A stretch of 46,743 bases of DNA, taken from JACZST01 sp036985755 (GTDB lineage: Bacteria; Actinomycetota; Acidimicrobiia; Spongiisociales; UBA5794). The notes below the pieces were generated by a model that did no database searches, was not told the DNA's origin, and saw nothing but the letters and a program-made list of their open reading frames with translations. The position numbers and the translations under genes are program-made. The stretch spans positions 1 to 46,743 of the forward strand of contig BTQG01000007.1 in NCBI GenBank assembly GCA_036985755.1, in the 5' to 3' direction. This document shows positions 34,952 to 43,010 of the stretch, one piece after another (positions within the stretch are counted from its first letter, which is position 1; every line of letters begins with the position of its first letter).

Positions 34952-34957
34952 AGCGTA
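34952..34957 (-). promoter_or_regulatory. TACGCT -10 element for the FAD oxidase
   Basis: Minus strand. TACGCT, 7 nt (CAACGGA), then ATG. No SD. Confidence 0.45.
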
Positions 34958-34993
34958 CCGGTCGCAGGTTTGGCTCCGGACCGACGAACTGAG

Positions 34994-35581
34994 TCAGGTG
35001 TCGAGTTCGAGCCGCATCATCGGTTTGTGCGGCGCCCTCCGTTGCACCTCTTGGAACCCGAGTCGCTCGAAGGTCGAGGCCACCCCGGTGTAGATCGACA
35101 TCGGCGCCTCATCGCGGGTCGTTTCCCACGGGTAACCCTCGAGGGCCGTCGCCCCATGGGCGGCGGCGAACGTCATTGCCGCTTTGATGAGGGTTTCGGT
35201 GAGACCGCGCCTGCGGTGCTCCTTGCGGACGACAAAACAGGGCAACGACCACACCCCGGCGATGTCGAGGTCGGTCTTGAAGTGGGTCGATCGCTCGAGG
35301 CCCGGCAGGGTGGTTCGTGCCACTACCCGGCACCACGCAACCGGGTCGCCATCGTCGTAGGCGAGCAGGCCGGGCGGAGGGCCGGTATCGACCAACTGGC
35401 GCATCAGGTCCTTGTTGGCAGCAGTGCTGCCGCCCTTGGCATTGTCCCGCCACCGCTGGGTCGTCGGCGTCGTCCAGTACATGCACCAGCAGCCGCCGAT
35501 GCCACCCTTGCCGAGAACGGCACCGAGGTCATCGAAGCGGGCCGCCGTGAGCGGCTCGATGGTGAATCCGTCGAGTTCCAT
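34994..35581 (-). CDS. GNAT-family N-acetyltransferase
   Basis: 195 aa from the ATG at 35581, 15 bp after the stop of the upstream gene; earlier codons are non-homologous. CWCMYWTTP near residue 35 is an unusual Cys/Trp-rich start seen in some actinobacterial GNATs. The CoA loop is VRKEHRRRGLTETLIKAAMTFA (about 112-133) and the end has STFERLGFQEV. It probably acetylates an amine on a small molecule or protein; the substrate is unknown. It is in a probable operon with the ABM-like gene. Confidence 0.8.
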   Translation of the reverse strand: MELDGFTIEPLTAARFDDLGAVLGKGGIGGCWCMYWTTPTTQRWRDNAKGGSTAANKDLMRQLVDTGPPPGLLAYDDGDPVAWCRVVARTTLPGLERSTHFKTDLDIAGVWSLPCFVVRKEHRRRGLTETLIKAAMTFAAAHGATALEGYPWETTRDEAPMSIYTGVASTFERLGFQEVQRRAPHKPMMRLELDT

Positions 35582-35595
35582 GGACCCGCCGGCCG

Positions 35596-35889
35596 TCAGA
35601 ATTCGCGGAGAATGTCGAGGTTCTCGTATTTCGGCTCGCCGTCGATGAGCTCGTTGAGTTTCTGTGACCAATCTTCGGTCTCGGGTCGATCGTTGTTGGC
35701 CTCCGCCGACTCCCAGGAGTCAAAATCCGCCTGGAGCACGTAGCGCCCCGGCTTGTCCCGGAATCGGAGCAGACGGCCCCCAAGGAACCCGGGTGCGGTG
35801 GTGGAACCGTCGCTCTCCCACTGCTCGATGAGCGACTTCACCGCCTCCTCGTCGGATGCATAGAAAACGATGTGTTGGGTGAACTGCAC
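35596..35889 (-). CDS. Small ABM-like (dimeric alpha-beta barrel) protein
   Basis: 97 aa from a GTG at 35889 with SD AGGAGGC. The order of strands and helices, QHIVFYAS, then helix, GFLGGRLLRF, RYVLQADFDSWESAEANN, fits the antibiotic-biosynthesis-monooxygenase fold. These proteins form dimers and include heme-degrading and quinone monooxygenases, but no catalytic residues can be assigned. It is co-oriented with the GNAT gene 15 bp downstream. Confidence 0.7.
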   Translation of the reverse strand: MQFTQHIVFYASDEEAVKSLIEQWESDGSTTAPGFLGGRLLRFRDKPGRYVLQADFDSWESAEANNDRPETEDWSQKLNELIDGEPKYENLDILREF

Positions 35890-36049
35890 TGGCGCCTCCT
35901 GCTTGCCGACGGCTCACCGTCACCCTACGCCGTCGGTGCCACCACCACACGTTGGGGACCGGGTGGCCCTCGAGTCGCTGTCTTTTGATTTTGCGTGTAG
36001 TCCTCGGAGTTGCATGTGGGGCGCGGCCGCGTGTTGGGTTTTGATGCAA

Positions 36050-36055
36050 TATCAT
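36050..36055 (+). promoter_or_regulatory. TATCAT -10 element for the cyclase-NTPase gene
   Basis: TATCAT lies 23 nt before the GTG at 36079, leaving room for a leader of about 17 nt that contains a strong SD (GAGGAGG). This gene thus has a conventional leader, unlike many neighbours. Confidence 0.45.
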
Positions 36056-36078
36056 CCCCCTGACCCGAGGAGGATCGT

Positions 36079-38640
36079 GTGGCTGAAAACACGTTGACGT
36101 TCATGTTCTCCGACATCCAGGACAGCAGCCGGCTTTGGGACGAGCACGAGGACTGCATGCGCCGGGCGTTGGTGGTGCACAACGAGATCCTGACCGGAGC
36201 AGTCGGCAACCACCGTGGGACGATCGTCAAAGACCTTGGTGATGGTTTTATGGCCGTCTTCGACAACGCCCACGATGCCATCGGCGCCGCGCTGGTCACC
36301 CAGCAGCGGCTCGCCACCGCCGACTGGGAGGAACCGGTCGGCCCGCTGCGGGTTCGGCTGGGTTTGCACAGCGGCACTGCGGAGGCCCGCGACGGTGACT
36401 ACTTCGGACCGGAGGTGAACCGGACTGCTCGGCTGGAGGCGTCGGCGCACGGGGGCCAGGTGCTGGTTTCTGAGGCAACCCGGGCGCTGGCACAGCAGGG
36501 CCTCGGCGAGGAGGTCGAGCTCCGCGATCTCGGTTACCACACCTTGCGCGGCCTGGCCCGACCCGAGCGGGTCTATCAGCTGGTCGCCCCGGGCCTGCCC
36601 GACGAGTTTCCCCCGCCGCGCACCGTCGGCGGGGGCCGTGTCTCTTTCCCCATTTTCGCCACCTCGTTTGTCGGCCGCACCGGCGAGATGTCACGAATCT
36701 CGGACCGGCTTTCAGACCCCGACACGCGGGTTATCACTCTGCTCGGTCCGGGTGGGATTGGCAAGACCCGCCTCGCCGTTGAAACGGCCAACCAGATGGC
36801 CCCCGGATTCGCCGGCGGTACCGCCTTCGCCGATCTCGTTCGTGTCGCCGACCCGGACGGCATACCTCTGGTGATCGCCCAGGCCTTGGGCGCTCACCCC
36901 GAGGGCTCGGCCGATGTGATGGATATCGTCGTCTCCGAGATCTCCGACCCGACGCTGCTGGTGCTGGACAATTTCGAGCATGTGATTGCGGGAAGCCCCG
37001 TCGTCGCCGATCTGATCGCTCGATGTCCCGAGCTCACCATGCTGGTTACCAGCCGCACCCCGCTGCGTATCCGTGGCGAGACCATCCACCAGATGGAGCC
37101 GCTCAGCGTGGTGTCGGGTGATGCGGCGGTCCCCCCCGCCGTCGACCTGTTCGTCGACCGCGCCGCGGCCAACGGGGTCCAAATCGATCTCGACGGACCT
37201 GATCGGGATGCGGTGTATTCGATCTGCCGTCGCCTCGACGGCCTGCCACTGGCCATCGAGCTGGTCGCAGCCAGGGTGAGGCTGCTCAACGTCGTCGAGC
37301 TGGATCGACGCCTCGGCGAGTCGCTTTCTGTGTTGGGCTCCGGTGCCGCCGACTTGCCCGAGCGCCAGCAAACGATCCAATCGACCATCGATTGGAGTAT
37401 CGACACCCTCACCCCCGATCAGCGGACCCTGTTCAACCGGCTTTCCGTGTTCCCTGCCGGGGCGACGCTTGCCCAGGTGGAGCACGTGGCCGCCGTCGGG
37501 CTGGAAGGCGATGCCCTGGATCTGCTATCGGCACTCGTCGACCACTCGCTGGTCACCGTGGCGATCGATCTCCCCGGTGACACCCGGTTTCGCCAGCTCA
37601 CCGTGCTCCGCGACTACGCCGCCGAACATCTGCAAGAAGCCGATGAGGTCGACCTGACCATGTCGCGGCTGGTAGACCACTATTCGGACACCGGCGCGGC
37701 ATTGGGCGAGGCCCTGGACGGCGGCGGCTCCGCCTTCGACGGCCTCGAAACCGACTATCCCAACCTGTCCATCGCTTTGGAGTGGAGCCTCTCGGCGGGT
37801 CGGGCCCAGGAGATGGCCAGGGTGGCCTTTGCGATATGGCCGGTCTGGTTCAACGGTGATCGTTTTCGGGAGGCGGCCGGCTGGGTGGAGCGGGCGAGGC
37901 AGGCGGCTTCATCGGCCGAGCTCGACTGGCTGAGCGGGTTCCTGGGTTTCCAGACCGGTGATTTCGAGTCCGCCTCCGTCCACCTCCACCGGGCACTCAG
38001 CGCATTCGAGGCCGCCGGCGACACCGGTGGTGTGGCCCTCTCCCGTGTTTTTGCCGGGGGCATGGTTCCCGATCCGGCCGAAGGGAAGACGATGCTGAAC
38101 GAGGCGCTTGTCTACTTCGAAGAGCATGACCGGCATATCGCCCGCTTCGTTGGCATGTTGTTCCTGTCGGTACGGGAGGCCGAAGTCGGCGGCTTCGAGA
38201 GGGCGCTCGCGCTGCGGTTGGAGCTACTCGGCGACCCCACCTTGATGAGCATCGACATCCTGACCGCGTGGGCCCACTGGAACATCGCGGTCACGCTCCT
38301 CGCCCTGGAGAGAACGGCAGAGGCGGCCGATCACGGGACATTGACGCTCAAGACGATGAGCGAGATGCGGTATCAGGAGGGAATCGCATCGGTCGGCGAG
38401 GTCCTCGCCGTTGTCGAGACGAGACGGGGCAGGCCGGAGAAGTCCGTTCTGATCCACGGCGGTTGCGCTGCGGTCTGGGACCGGCTCGGCATCGTGCCCT
38501 GGTTCGAGATCCTCCCTCTCATCGAAGAGGCAATGGCTGCGGCACGCGAGCAACTCGGGGACGCCGAGTACGAACGACTCCTCACCGAAGGTCGCTCCCT
38601 CTCTATCGACGGGCTCGTCGAGCTGATGGAATCGGTCTGA
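36079..38640 (+). CDS. Class III nucleotide cyclase domain fused to NTPase and TPR-like regulator
   Basis: 853 aa from a GTG with SD GAGGAGG. Residues 1-175 are a class III cyclase domain: metal Asp12 in FMFSDIQDSSRLW, Lys51 and Asp55 in VKDLGDGFMAVF, and VNRTARLEA late in the domain, so it looks catalytically intact. Walker A LLGPGGIGKTR is near residue 222, Walker B LLVLDNFEHV near 297 and RTPLRIRGE near 333, the NB-ARC/AfsR type. The C-terminal third has helical repeats. No DNA-binding domain is seen, so it is probably a signal-controlled cyclase or scaffold. Such proteins are frequent in mycobacteria and their relatives. Confidence 0.88.
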   Translation: MAENTLTFMFSDIQDSSRLWDEHEDCMRRALVVHNEILTGAVGNHRGTIVKDLGDGFMAVFDNAHDAIGAALVTQQRLATADWEEPVGPLRVRLGLHSGTAEARDGDYFGPEVNRTARLEASAHGGQVLVSEATRALAQQGLGEEVELRDLGYHTLRGLARPERVYQLVAPGLPDEFPPPRTVGGGRVSFPIFATSFVGRTGEMSRISDRLSDPDTRVITLLGPGGIGKTRLAVETANQMAPGFAGGTAFADLVRVADPDGIPLVIAQALGAHPEGSADVMDIVVSEISDPTLLVLDNFEHVIAGSPVVADLIARCPELTMLVTSRTPLRIRGETIHQMEPLSVVSGDAAVPPAVDLFVDRAAANGVQIDLDGPDRDAVYSICRRLDGLPLAIELVAARVRLLNVVELDRRLGESLSVLGSGAADLPERQQTIQSTIDWSIDTLTPDQRTLFNRLSVFPAGATLAQVEHVAAVGLEGDALDLLSALVDHSLVTVAIDLPGDTRFRQLTVLRDYAAEHLQEADEVDLTMSRLVDHYSDTGAALGEALDGGGSAFDGLETDYPNLSIALEWSLSAGRAQEMARVAFAIWPVWFNGDRFREAAGWVERARQAASSAELDWLSGFLGFQTGDFESASVHLHRALSAFEAAGDTGGVALSRVFAGGMVPDPAEGKTMLNEALVYFEEHDRHIARFVGMLFLSVREAEVGGFERALALRLELLGDPTLMSIDILTAWAHWNIAVTLLALERTAEAADHGTLTLKTMSEMRYQEGIASVGEVLAVVETRRGRPEKSVLIHGGCAAVWDRLGIVPWFEILPLIEEAMAAAREQLGDAEYERLLTEGRSLSIDGLVELMESV

Positions 38641-38758
38641 GCCGACCTCGACGGCATCTCTCGCCCGCTCGCAGCTCGGGAATGCGTAATACGTGGTACG
38701 GGAAGGAAGTGGCCCCAACTGGACAGAACACGAACCGTTAGGACGATCCACAAGACTA

Positions 38759-38799
38759 CGAGTTGCGGAGCAACTCGCAAGGAACGCCAAAGGCGTTCC
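38759..38799 (-). terminator. Two tandem stem-loops after tRNA-Lys
   Basis: Downstream of the tRNA on the minus strand come GGAACGCC/GGCGTTCC (8 bp, 3-nt loop) and then CGAGTTGC/GCAACTCG (8 bp, 3-nt loop), separated by 3 nt. No long T-run follows. The first stem begins 3 nt past the tRNA, so it may direct termination or 3' processing. Confidence 0.6.
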
Positions 38800-38801
38800 C
38801 G

Positions 38802-38874
38802 TGGGCCCGGTGGGACTCGAACCCACACACTTCGGATTAAAAGTCCGCTGCTCTGCCATTGGAGCTACAGGCCC
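38802..38874 (-). tRNA. tRNA-Lys (TTT)
   Basis: Minus strand, 73 nt. Acceptor GGGCCTG/CGGGCCC has one T-G pair. D-stem GCTC/GAGC, anticodon loop CTTTTAA, T-arm GTGGG-TTCGAGT-CCCAC. CCA is not encoded. Confidence 0.97.
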
Positions 38875-38930
38875 TAAACGCCGAGGATAGTGACGGGTCC
38901 AGGTTCGGGAACAGAGACCCGATGGAAGAC

Positions 38931-39404
38931 TCAGATCGGCAGCGTATGCACCGCGTCGCTGGCCACGTTGTAGATGACACCGGTCACCGTTCCTGTGATC
39001 AGAGGGTGGTTCCGTAGAGTCGCAACTCCGCGCCCAAGTTCTGCGTGGACCTCGTCAAAACTCCCCAGGGGGAAGTCAACCTGGGCGCCAAGCTCCTCGT
39101 GTGCCGCGGCGGCTATGGCCCCCTCGTCTGCGCCCTCCATCCCGCAGTCGGTGTGCATCAAGACCATGATCTTGTTGGTGCCCAATTGGCGCTGAGAGAC
39201 GAACACGGACCGGATCACGTCCTCGGTGACAACCCCACCCGCATTTCGGATCACGTTGATCTCACCGGGCCCGGCTCGCAAGATCCTCCACGGGTCGACC
39301 CTGGCGTCCATACAAGTCACCACAGCCAACCGTCGCGTTGGACTGATTTCCGGTGCATTCAGCGCGGCCTGCGCCGCCCTGACCATATCGCTGCTCGAAG
39401 TCAT
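38931..39404 (-). CDS. Beta-class carbonic anhydrase
   Basis: 157 aa from the ATG at 39404. The zinc ligands are visible: Cys in VVTCMDARVDP, with the Asp-Arg dyad in the same motif, and His and Cys in LMHTDCGM. NVIRNAGGVVTEDVIRSV is the second hallmark. The short length and layout fit the mycobacterial small beta-carbonic anhydrases. It interconverts CO2 and bicarbonate, which would serve the carboxylating and decarboxylating steps of central metabolism. A TACCCT element lies 9 nt before the start. It is divergent from the repair gene with only 78 bp between. Confidence 0.88.
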   Translation of the reverse strand: MTSSSDMVRAAQAALNAPEISPTRRLAVVTCMDARVDPWRILRAGPGEINVIRNAGGVVTEDVIRSVFVSQRQLGTNKIMVLMHTDCGMEGADEGAIAAAAHEELGAQVDFPLGSFDEVHAELGRGVATLRNHPLITGTVTGVIYNVASDAVHTLPI

Positions 39405-39470
39405 GGCCCGCTCAGGGTACCAAGTTCGGATGGGCCGGGTCAGCGCCACCCTGAGCACCGCGGGATGCGA

Positions 39471-39476
39471 TAGCGT
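39471..39476 (+). promoter_or_regulatory. TAGCGT -10 element for the endonuclease-polymerase fusion
   Basis: TAGCGT is 6 nt before the ATG at 39483. No SOS-box-like palindrome was recognised in the 78-bp divergent gap. Confidence 0.45.
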
Positions 39477-39482
39477 CGAGGC

Positions 39483-41297
39483 ATGATCAGGTTCGGGACC
39501 TCAGGCCTCCCGCCCGATGGGGACGACGCTGCGTTCCTCGACGGCATCGTCGAACGCGGCCACGAGGCGTACGAATTGTCCTTCGTCCACGGCTTTCCCT
39601 GGAAAGAGAGGCGCTGCAGGACGTTCGGCGAACTGGCAGCGCAGCGGGGCATCGCCCTCTCCGTCCACGCCCCCTATTTTGCGATCCTCACCGTCGAGGA
39701 CCCAGAGAAGCGCAGGCAGACCCTGGCCGGGCTCGAGCACACCATGAAGCTGGGCAAAGCCCTCGGCGCCCACACCATCGTTGCCCATACCGGCCATGTC
39801 GGGGGACGCGAGCCCGATGACCTCCACGACCTCGTTGCCGACGGGCTGTCGATGATCGAGCCCAAGGTTCGCGACCTCGGAGTCGCCCTCGGCCTCGAGA
39901 CCTCAGGGACGGACCGGGCGTTTGGCTCGCTGGGGGACATCGCCCTCATCGCCAAGGAGTTCTCCTTCGTCCGACCGGTGATCGACTGGGCTCATGTGCA
40001 TGCCAAATCGGGAGGCGGGTTGACCACTCAGCAGGCATTTGCCTCGGTGATCGACTTCCTTCGCTCCGAGTTTCCCGGTTGGGCGATCGACCCGTTGCAC
40101 ACCCAGTTCACCGACAACCAGATCGGACCGTCGGGAGAGATCCGCCATCTGCCCTACGGGGAAGGATCGTTGCGCGCCGAGCCGCTGGCGGCGGCGGCCA
40201 CCGAGGCCGGGCTGCGCATGATCGTCATCTCGGAGGCCAAGGAGGAGTTGAGCCACGACGCCATCCGGGAGGCACTCATCGAGGGCGAGCGGCAAGCTGT
40301 GCCGTCCGAGCACAGCAACGGCGAGCCGGTCGCCTCCGGTCTGGTGCACTTCCCCGAGTCGGTCGTGGCTACGCCTACCGGAGATGGGGCTGTGGTCATC
40401 AGCCTGGAGCGACACGTTGCCCTCACCAACGTTGGCAAGGTTCTTTTCCCCGACGATGGCTACACCAAGGGCGACCTGGTGACCTACTACGCATCGATTG
40501 CCCCGCTGTTGCTGCCGCACCTCGCGGACCGGGCGCTGTCGATGTCCCGGTACCCCAACGGGATCTATCAGGATTCGTTCTACGAAAAGCAACGCCCGTC
40601 GCACACGCCTGACTGGGTTGTCTCCGTCCCGATCCACTCCTCACACCGGGGAGAGCCGATCGACTTCATCAGCGCCACCGACACGGAGACCCTTGTCTGG
40701 CTGGCCAACATGGCCGCCATCGAGATGCACCCCTGGTTGTCGAGAGCCGACAATGTGCGCAATCCCGACTTTGCCGTGTTCGATCTCGACCCGCAGGAGG
40801 GGGCGACCTGGCAGCAGGTGGTCTACGTCGCCGGTTTGGTCAACGTGTTGCTGGAGCGGCTCGGCCTTGCCGGGTACCCGAAGACGTCGGGCGCTACCGG
40901 GGTTCATATCTACGTCCCGATCGAGGCCGACTACACCTATCGAAGGGTCAGGCGATTTGTCGAGGCCATCGGCAAGCTGATCGTCGCCGCCGATGCCGAC
41001 GTCGCCACCATGGAATGGGATAGAGAAAAGCGCGGTGCCAGGGTCTTCATCGACCACAATCAGAACGTCGGGGGCAAGACACAGGCATCGGTGTACTCGG
41101 TGCGGCCCCGGGAAGCCGCCACCGTGTCGATGCCGGTGCTGTGGCAGGAACTCGATGAGGTAGTGCCAGAGGACTTCACCATGGTCACGATCTGGGATCG
41201 ACTCCGTCAGCGCGGCGACCTGTTCGCCCCTGTGTTGCGCGGTGGCCAGACCCTGGAGGGCGCAGAGGCGGCGCTCGGGTTGAGCGGCGACGCGTGA
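39483..41297 (+). CDS. Fusion of endonuclease-IV-like TIM barrel and LigD-type primase-polymerase domain
   Basis: 604 aa in one uninterrupted frame. Residues 1-265 form an endonuclease-IV-like barrel with H62, H102, E139, D168, H171, H206, H222 and E251 at the places of the zinc ligands; the ninth ligand position (E. coli D229) appears to be I220, in HLPYGEG. Residues about 300-590 are a LigD polymerase domain: the 5'-phosphate lysines K319 and K329 in GKVLFPDDGYTKGD, catalytic D434 and D436 in FDLDP, YPKTSGATGVHIYVP, and third Asp D524 in VFIDHNQNVGGKT. A Glu/Ser-rich linker joins them. No ligase or phosphoesterase domain is present. I infer AP-site incision plus short-gap filling. A 5'-nuclease gene starts 10 bp later. 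Confidence 0.92.
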   Translation: MIRFGTSGLPPDGDDAAFLDGIVERGHEAYELSFVHGFPWKERRCRTFGELAAQRGIALSVHAPYFAILTVEDPEKRRQTLAGLEHTMKLGKALGAHTIVAHTGHVGGREPDDLHDLVADGLSMIEPKVRDLGVALGLETSGTDRAFGSLGDIALIAKEFSFVRPVIDWAHVHAKSGGGLTTQQAFASVIDFLRSEFPGWAIDPLHTQFTDNQIGPSGEIRHLPYGEGSLRAEPLAAAATEAGLRMIVISEAKEELSHDAIREALIEGERQAVPSEHSNGEPVASGLVHFPESVVATPTGDGAVVISLERHVALTNVGKVLFPDDGYTKGDLVTYYASIAPLLLPHLADRALSMSRYPNGIYQDSFYEKQRPSHTPDWVVSVPIHSSHRGEPIDFISATDTETLVWLANMAAIEMHPWLSRADNVRNPDFAVFDLDPQEGATWQQVVYVAGLVNVLLERLGLAGYPKTSGATGVHIYVPIEADYTYRRVRRFVEAIGKLIVAADADVATMEWDREKRGARVFIDHNQNVGGKTQASVYSVRPREAATVSMPVLWQELDEVVPEDFTMVTIWDRLRQRGDLFAPVLRGGQTLEGAEAALGLSGDA

Positions 41298-41307
41298 GGT
41301 ACGTGCC

Positions 41308-42174
41308 ATGAAGCTGTACCTCATCGACGGGACCTACGAGCTGTTCCGCTCGCATTTCGGAGCACCCCCTCGCCAGGCCCCCGACGGGATGGAGGTAGGC
41401 GCCACTGCCGGGATCATCGCCTCGACGCTGGCCCTGCTCACCGAGCCCGGGCTCACCCACGTCGCCGCCGCCTTCGATTCGGTGATCGAGTCGTTCCGCA
41501 ACGAGGTCTATCCGCCGTACAAGGATGGCACAGGGATCGAGCAGGACCTGCTCGATCAGTTTCCGCTCGCCGAGCGCGCAATGCGGGCCATCGGCGTGAC
41601 GGTGTGGTCCATGTACGACTACGAGGCCGACGATGCCCTGGCTACCGGAGCTCGCCGCTGGGTGGACGATGTCGACGAAGTGGTCGTCATGACTCCGGAC
41701 AAGGACTTGTCCCAGGTATACGACGACCCGCGGATCCGTGGTTACGACCGGCGCAAGGGATCGTTCATCGACCGCGACGCGGTGATCGAGAAATTCGGGG
41801 TCGAGCCGGCGTCGATCCCGGATTGGCTGGGTCTGGTCGGCGATGCGGCGGACGCGCTACCCGGGCTCCCCGGATGGGGGGCGAAGTCGAGCGCCACCAT
41901 CCTCGCTCGTTACGGCCATCTTGAGCACATCCCACTCGACGTCTCGCTGTGGGACGTCAAGGTGCGCGGTGCCGACAAGCTGGCGGCGACGCTGGTCGAG
42001 CACATGGGCGAGGCTCTGCTGTATCGGTACCTGGCGCTGCTGCGGACCGACGTGCCCCTTCCCGATTCGCTTGGCGATCTGGAGTGGAAGGGTGTGCCCC
42101 GCCAACGCTACGAGTCCCTGTGTGACGAGCTCGGTTTCGGCGGCCTGAAAGAGCGTCCCCACCGCTGGGAATGA
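41308..42174 (+). CDS. 5'-3' exonuclease / flap endonuclease (PolA N-terminal type)
   Basis: 288 aa, the size of a stand-alone FEN. Metal-binding acidic residues are in place: D7 in YLIDGTYELF, Asp in AAFDSVIES, the YEADDALAT cluster, and two Asp in VMTPDKDLSQV. The helix-hairpin-helix part is GLVGDAADALPGLPGWGAKSSATIL. There is no polymerase domain. Such enzymes cut 5' flaps and 5' ends. It starts 10 bp after the fusion gene and is surely co-transcribed, so it would remove strand displaced by the polymerase half. It converges with the META gene 14 bp on. Confidence 0.93.
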   Translation: MKLYLIDGTYELFRSHFGAPPRQAPDGMEVGATAGIIASTLALLTEPGLTHVAAAFDSVIESFRNEVYPPYKDGTGIEQDLLDQFPLAERAMRAIGVTVWSMYDYEADDALATGARRWVDDVDEVVVMTPDKDLSQVYDDPRIRGYDRRKGSFIDRDAVIEKFGVEPASIPDWLGLVGDAADALPGLPGWGAKSSATILARYGHLEHIPLDVSLWDVKVRGADKLAATLVEHMGEALLYRYLALLRTDVPLPDSLGDLEWKGVPRQRYESLCDELGFGGLKERPHRWE

Positions 42175-42188
42175 GCCATCACAGGCGT

Positions 42189-42899
42189 CTACTCCTCCGC
42201 CCTGGCAAAAACGAGCTGTCGCACCCCCTCGTCGTCCAACAGCTCCAGGGTGGAGGCATCGATCTGATAGGTCGTAACCACGCCGAGCAGCTCGAGGTAT
42301 CTGGCCTCTTGTTCCATGACTCCCTCTCGATCACAGGTTTTCTTGACACCGATGGGGGGACCGATCTCGATGCGGTCGGTGTCGGTCGTCCAGGTCGCCC
42401 GATACGTGTTGCAGCCCGATGACCCGGCGAGGGTGCCGTCCTCGTTGAACGTGGCGGTGACCTGGGTGTCGGCAACGACACTCGCCACCGACTCCCTGCC
42501 GCTATTGAGGCCGGTCAGGTGCCACGATGCGTCGCTGAGTGTTGTCGGTACCGCCTCGAATAGTAGGACGACGCTGTTCCCCGATCGCATCTCCAGGGTC
42601 GACCCGGCAATCGCATACGAGTCCGCTGATTCCAGCGCCTCGAGGAATGCTTGCTCTTGATCCATCACCGCATCCAGGCACGCCATGAGCGTTGTGGCCA
42701 TCTCGCCGAGCCGGATCGCCGTCCCCGTTGCGTCACAGGGGCCGAAAAAGCGGTTGCAACCGGCGTCCCCGCTCACCCGATCATCCTCGAAGCGGATGTG
42801 AGGTCTCGTCCCCTCGACCACGGGAATCGGATCACCGTCTCCGTAGGCGATCGCCGTCGCCTGCCACGGGTTGTCCCCCAACTGCAGTGGCGCGGCCAC
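42189..42899 (-). CDS. Tandem META-domain (HslJ-like) protein
   Basis: 236 aa from a GTG at 42899 with SD AAGGAG. Two META domains are seen: the first with VSGDAGCNRFFGPC and MATTLMAC (about residues 40-75), the second with LAGSSGCNTYRATW and a KKTCDREGVMEQE stretch (about 155-205). HslJ-type META proteins are usually exported lipoproteins linked to motility or antibiotic stress. This one has no signal peptide or lipobox at the chosen start, so it is either cytoplasmic or its true start is elsewhere; the strong SD favours the former. Confidence 0.8.
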   Translation of the reverse strand: MAAPLQLGDNPWQATAIAYGDGDPIPVVEGTRPHIRFEDDRVSGDAGCNRFFGPCDATGTAIRLGEMATTLMACLDAVMDQEQAFLEALESADSYAIAGSTLEMRSGNSVVLLFEAVPTTLSDASWHLTGLNSGRESVASVVADTQVTATFNEDGTLAGSSGCNTYRATWTTDTDRIEIGPPIGVKKTCDREGVMEQEARYLELLGVVTTYQIDASTLELLDDEGVRQLVFARAEE

Positions 42900-43010
42900 C
42901 GTGCTCCTTCCTGATCCTGTGGCTCAGTATCGCACCGGTGCAGGGCGGTCGCTCGTGCATTGGCGCGGTTCCGGGGCCCGTGGTTACCTGTTGGCGCAGA
43001 AAGGAGGGCG

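Noticed and set aside
39483..41297. Assembly error joining two genes
   Set aside because: The frame is uninterrupted with normal codon use through the linker, and the polymerase half has no start-like element of its own that I can see. An error cannot be excluded without reads, but nothing suggests one.
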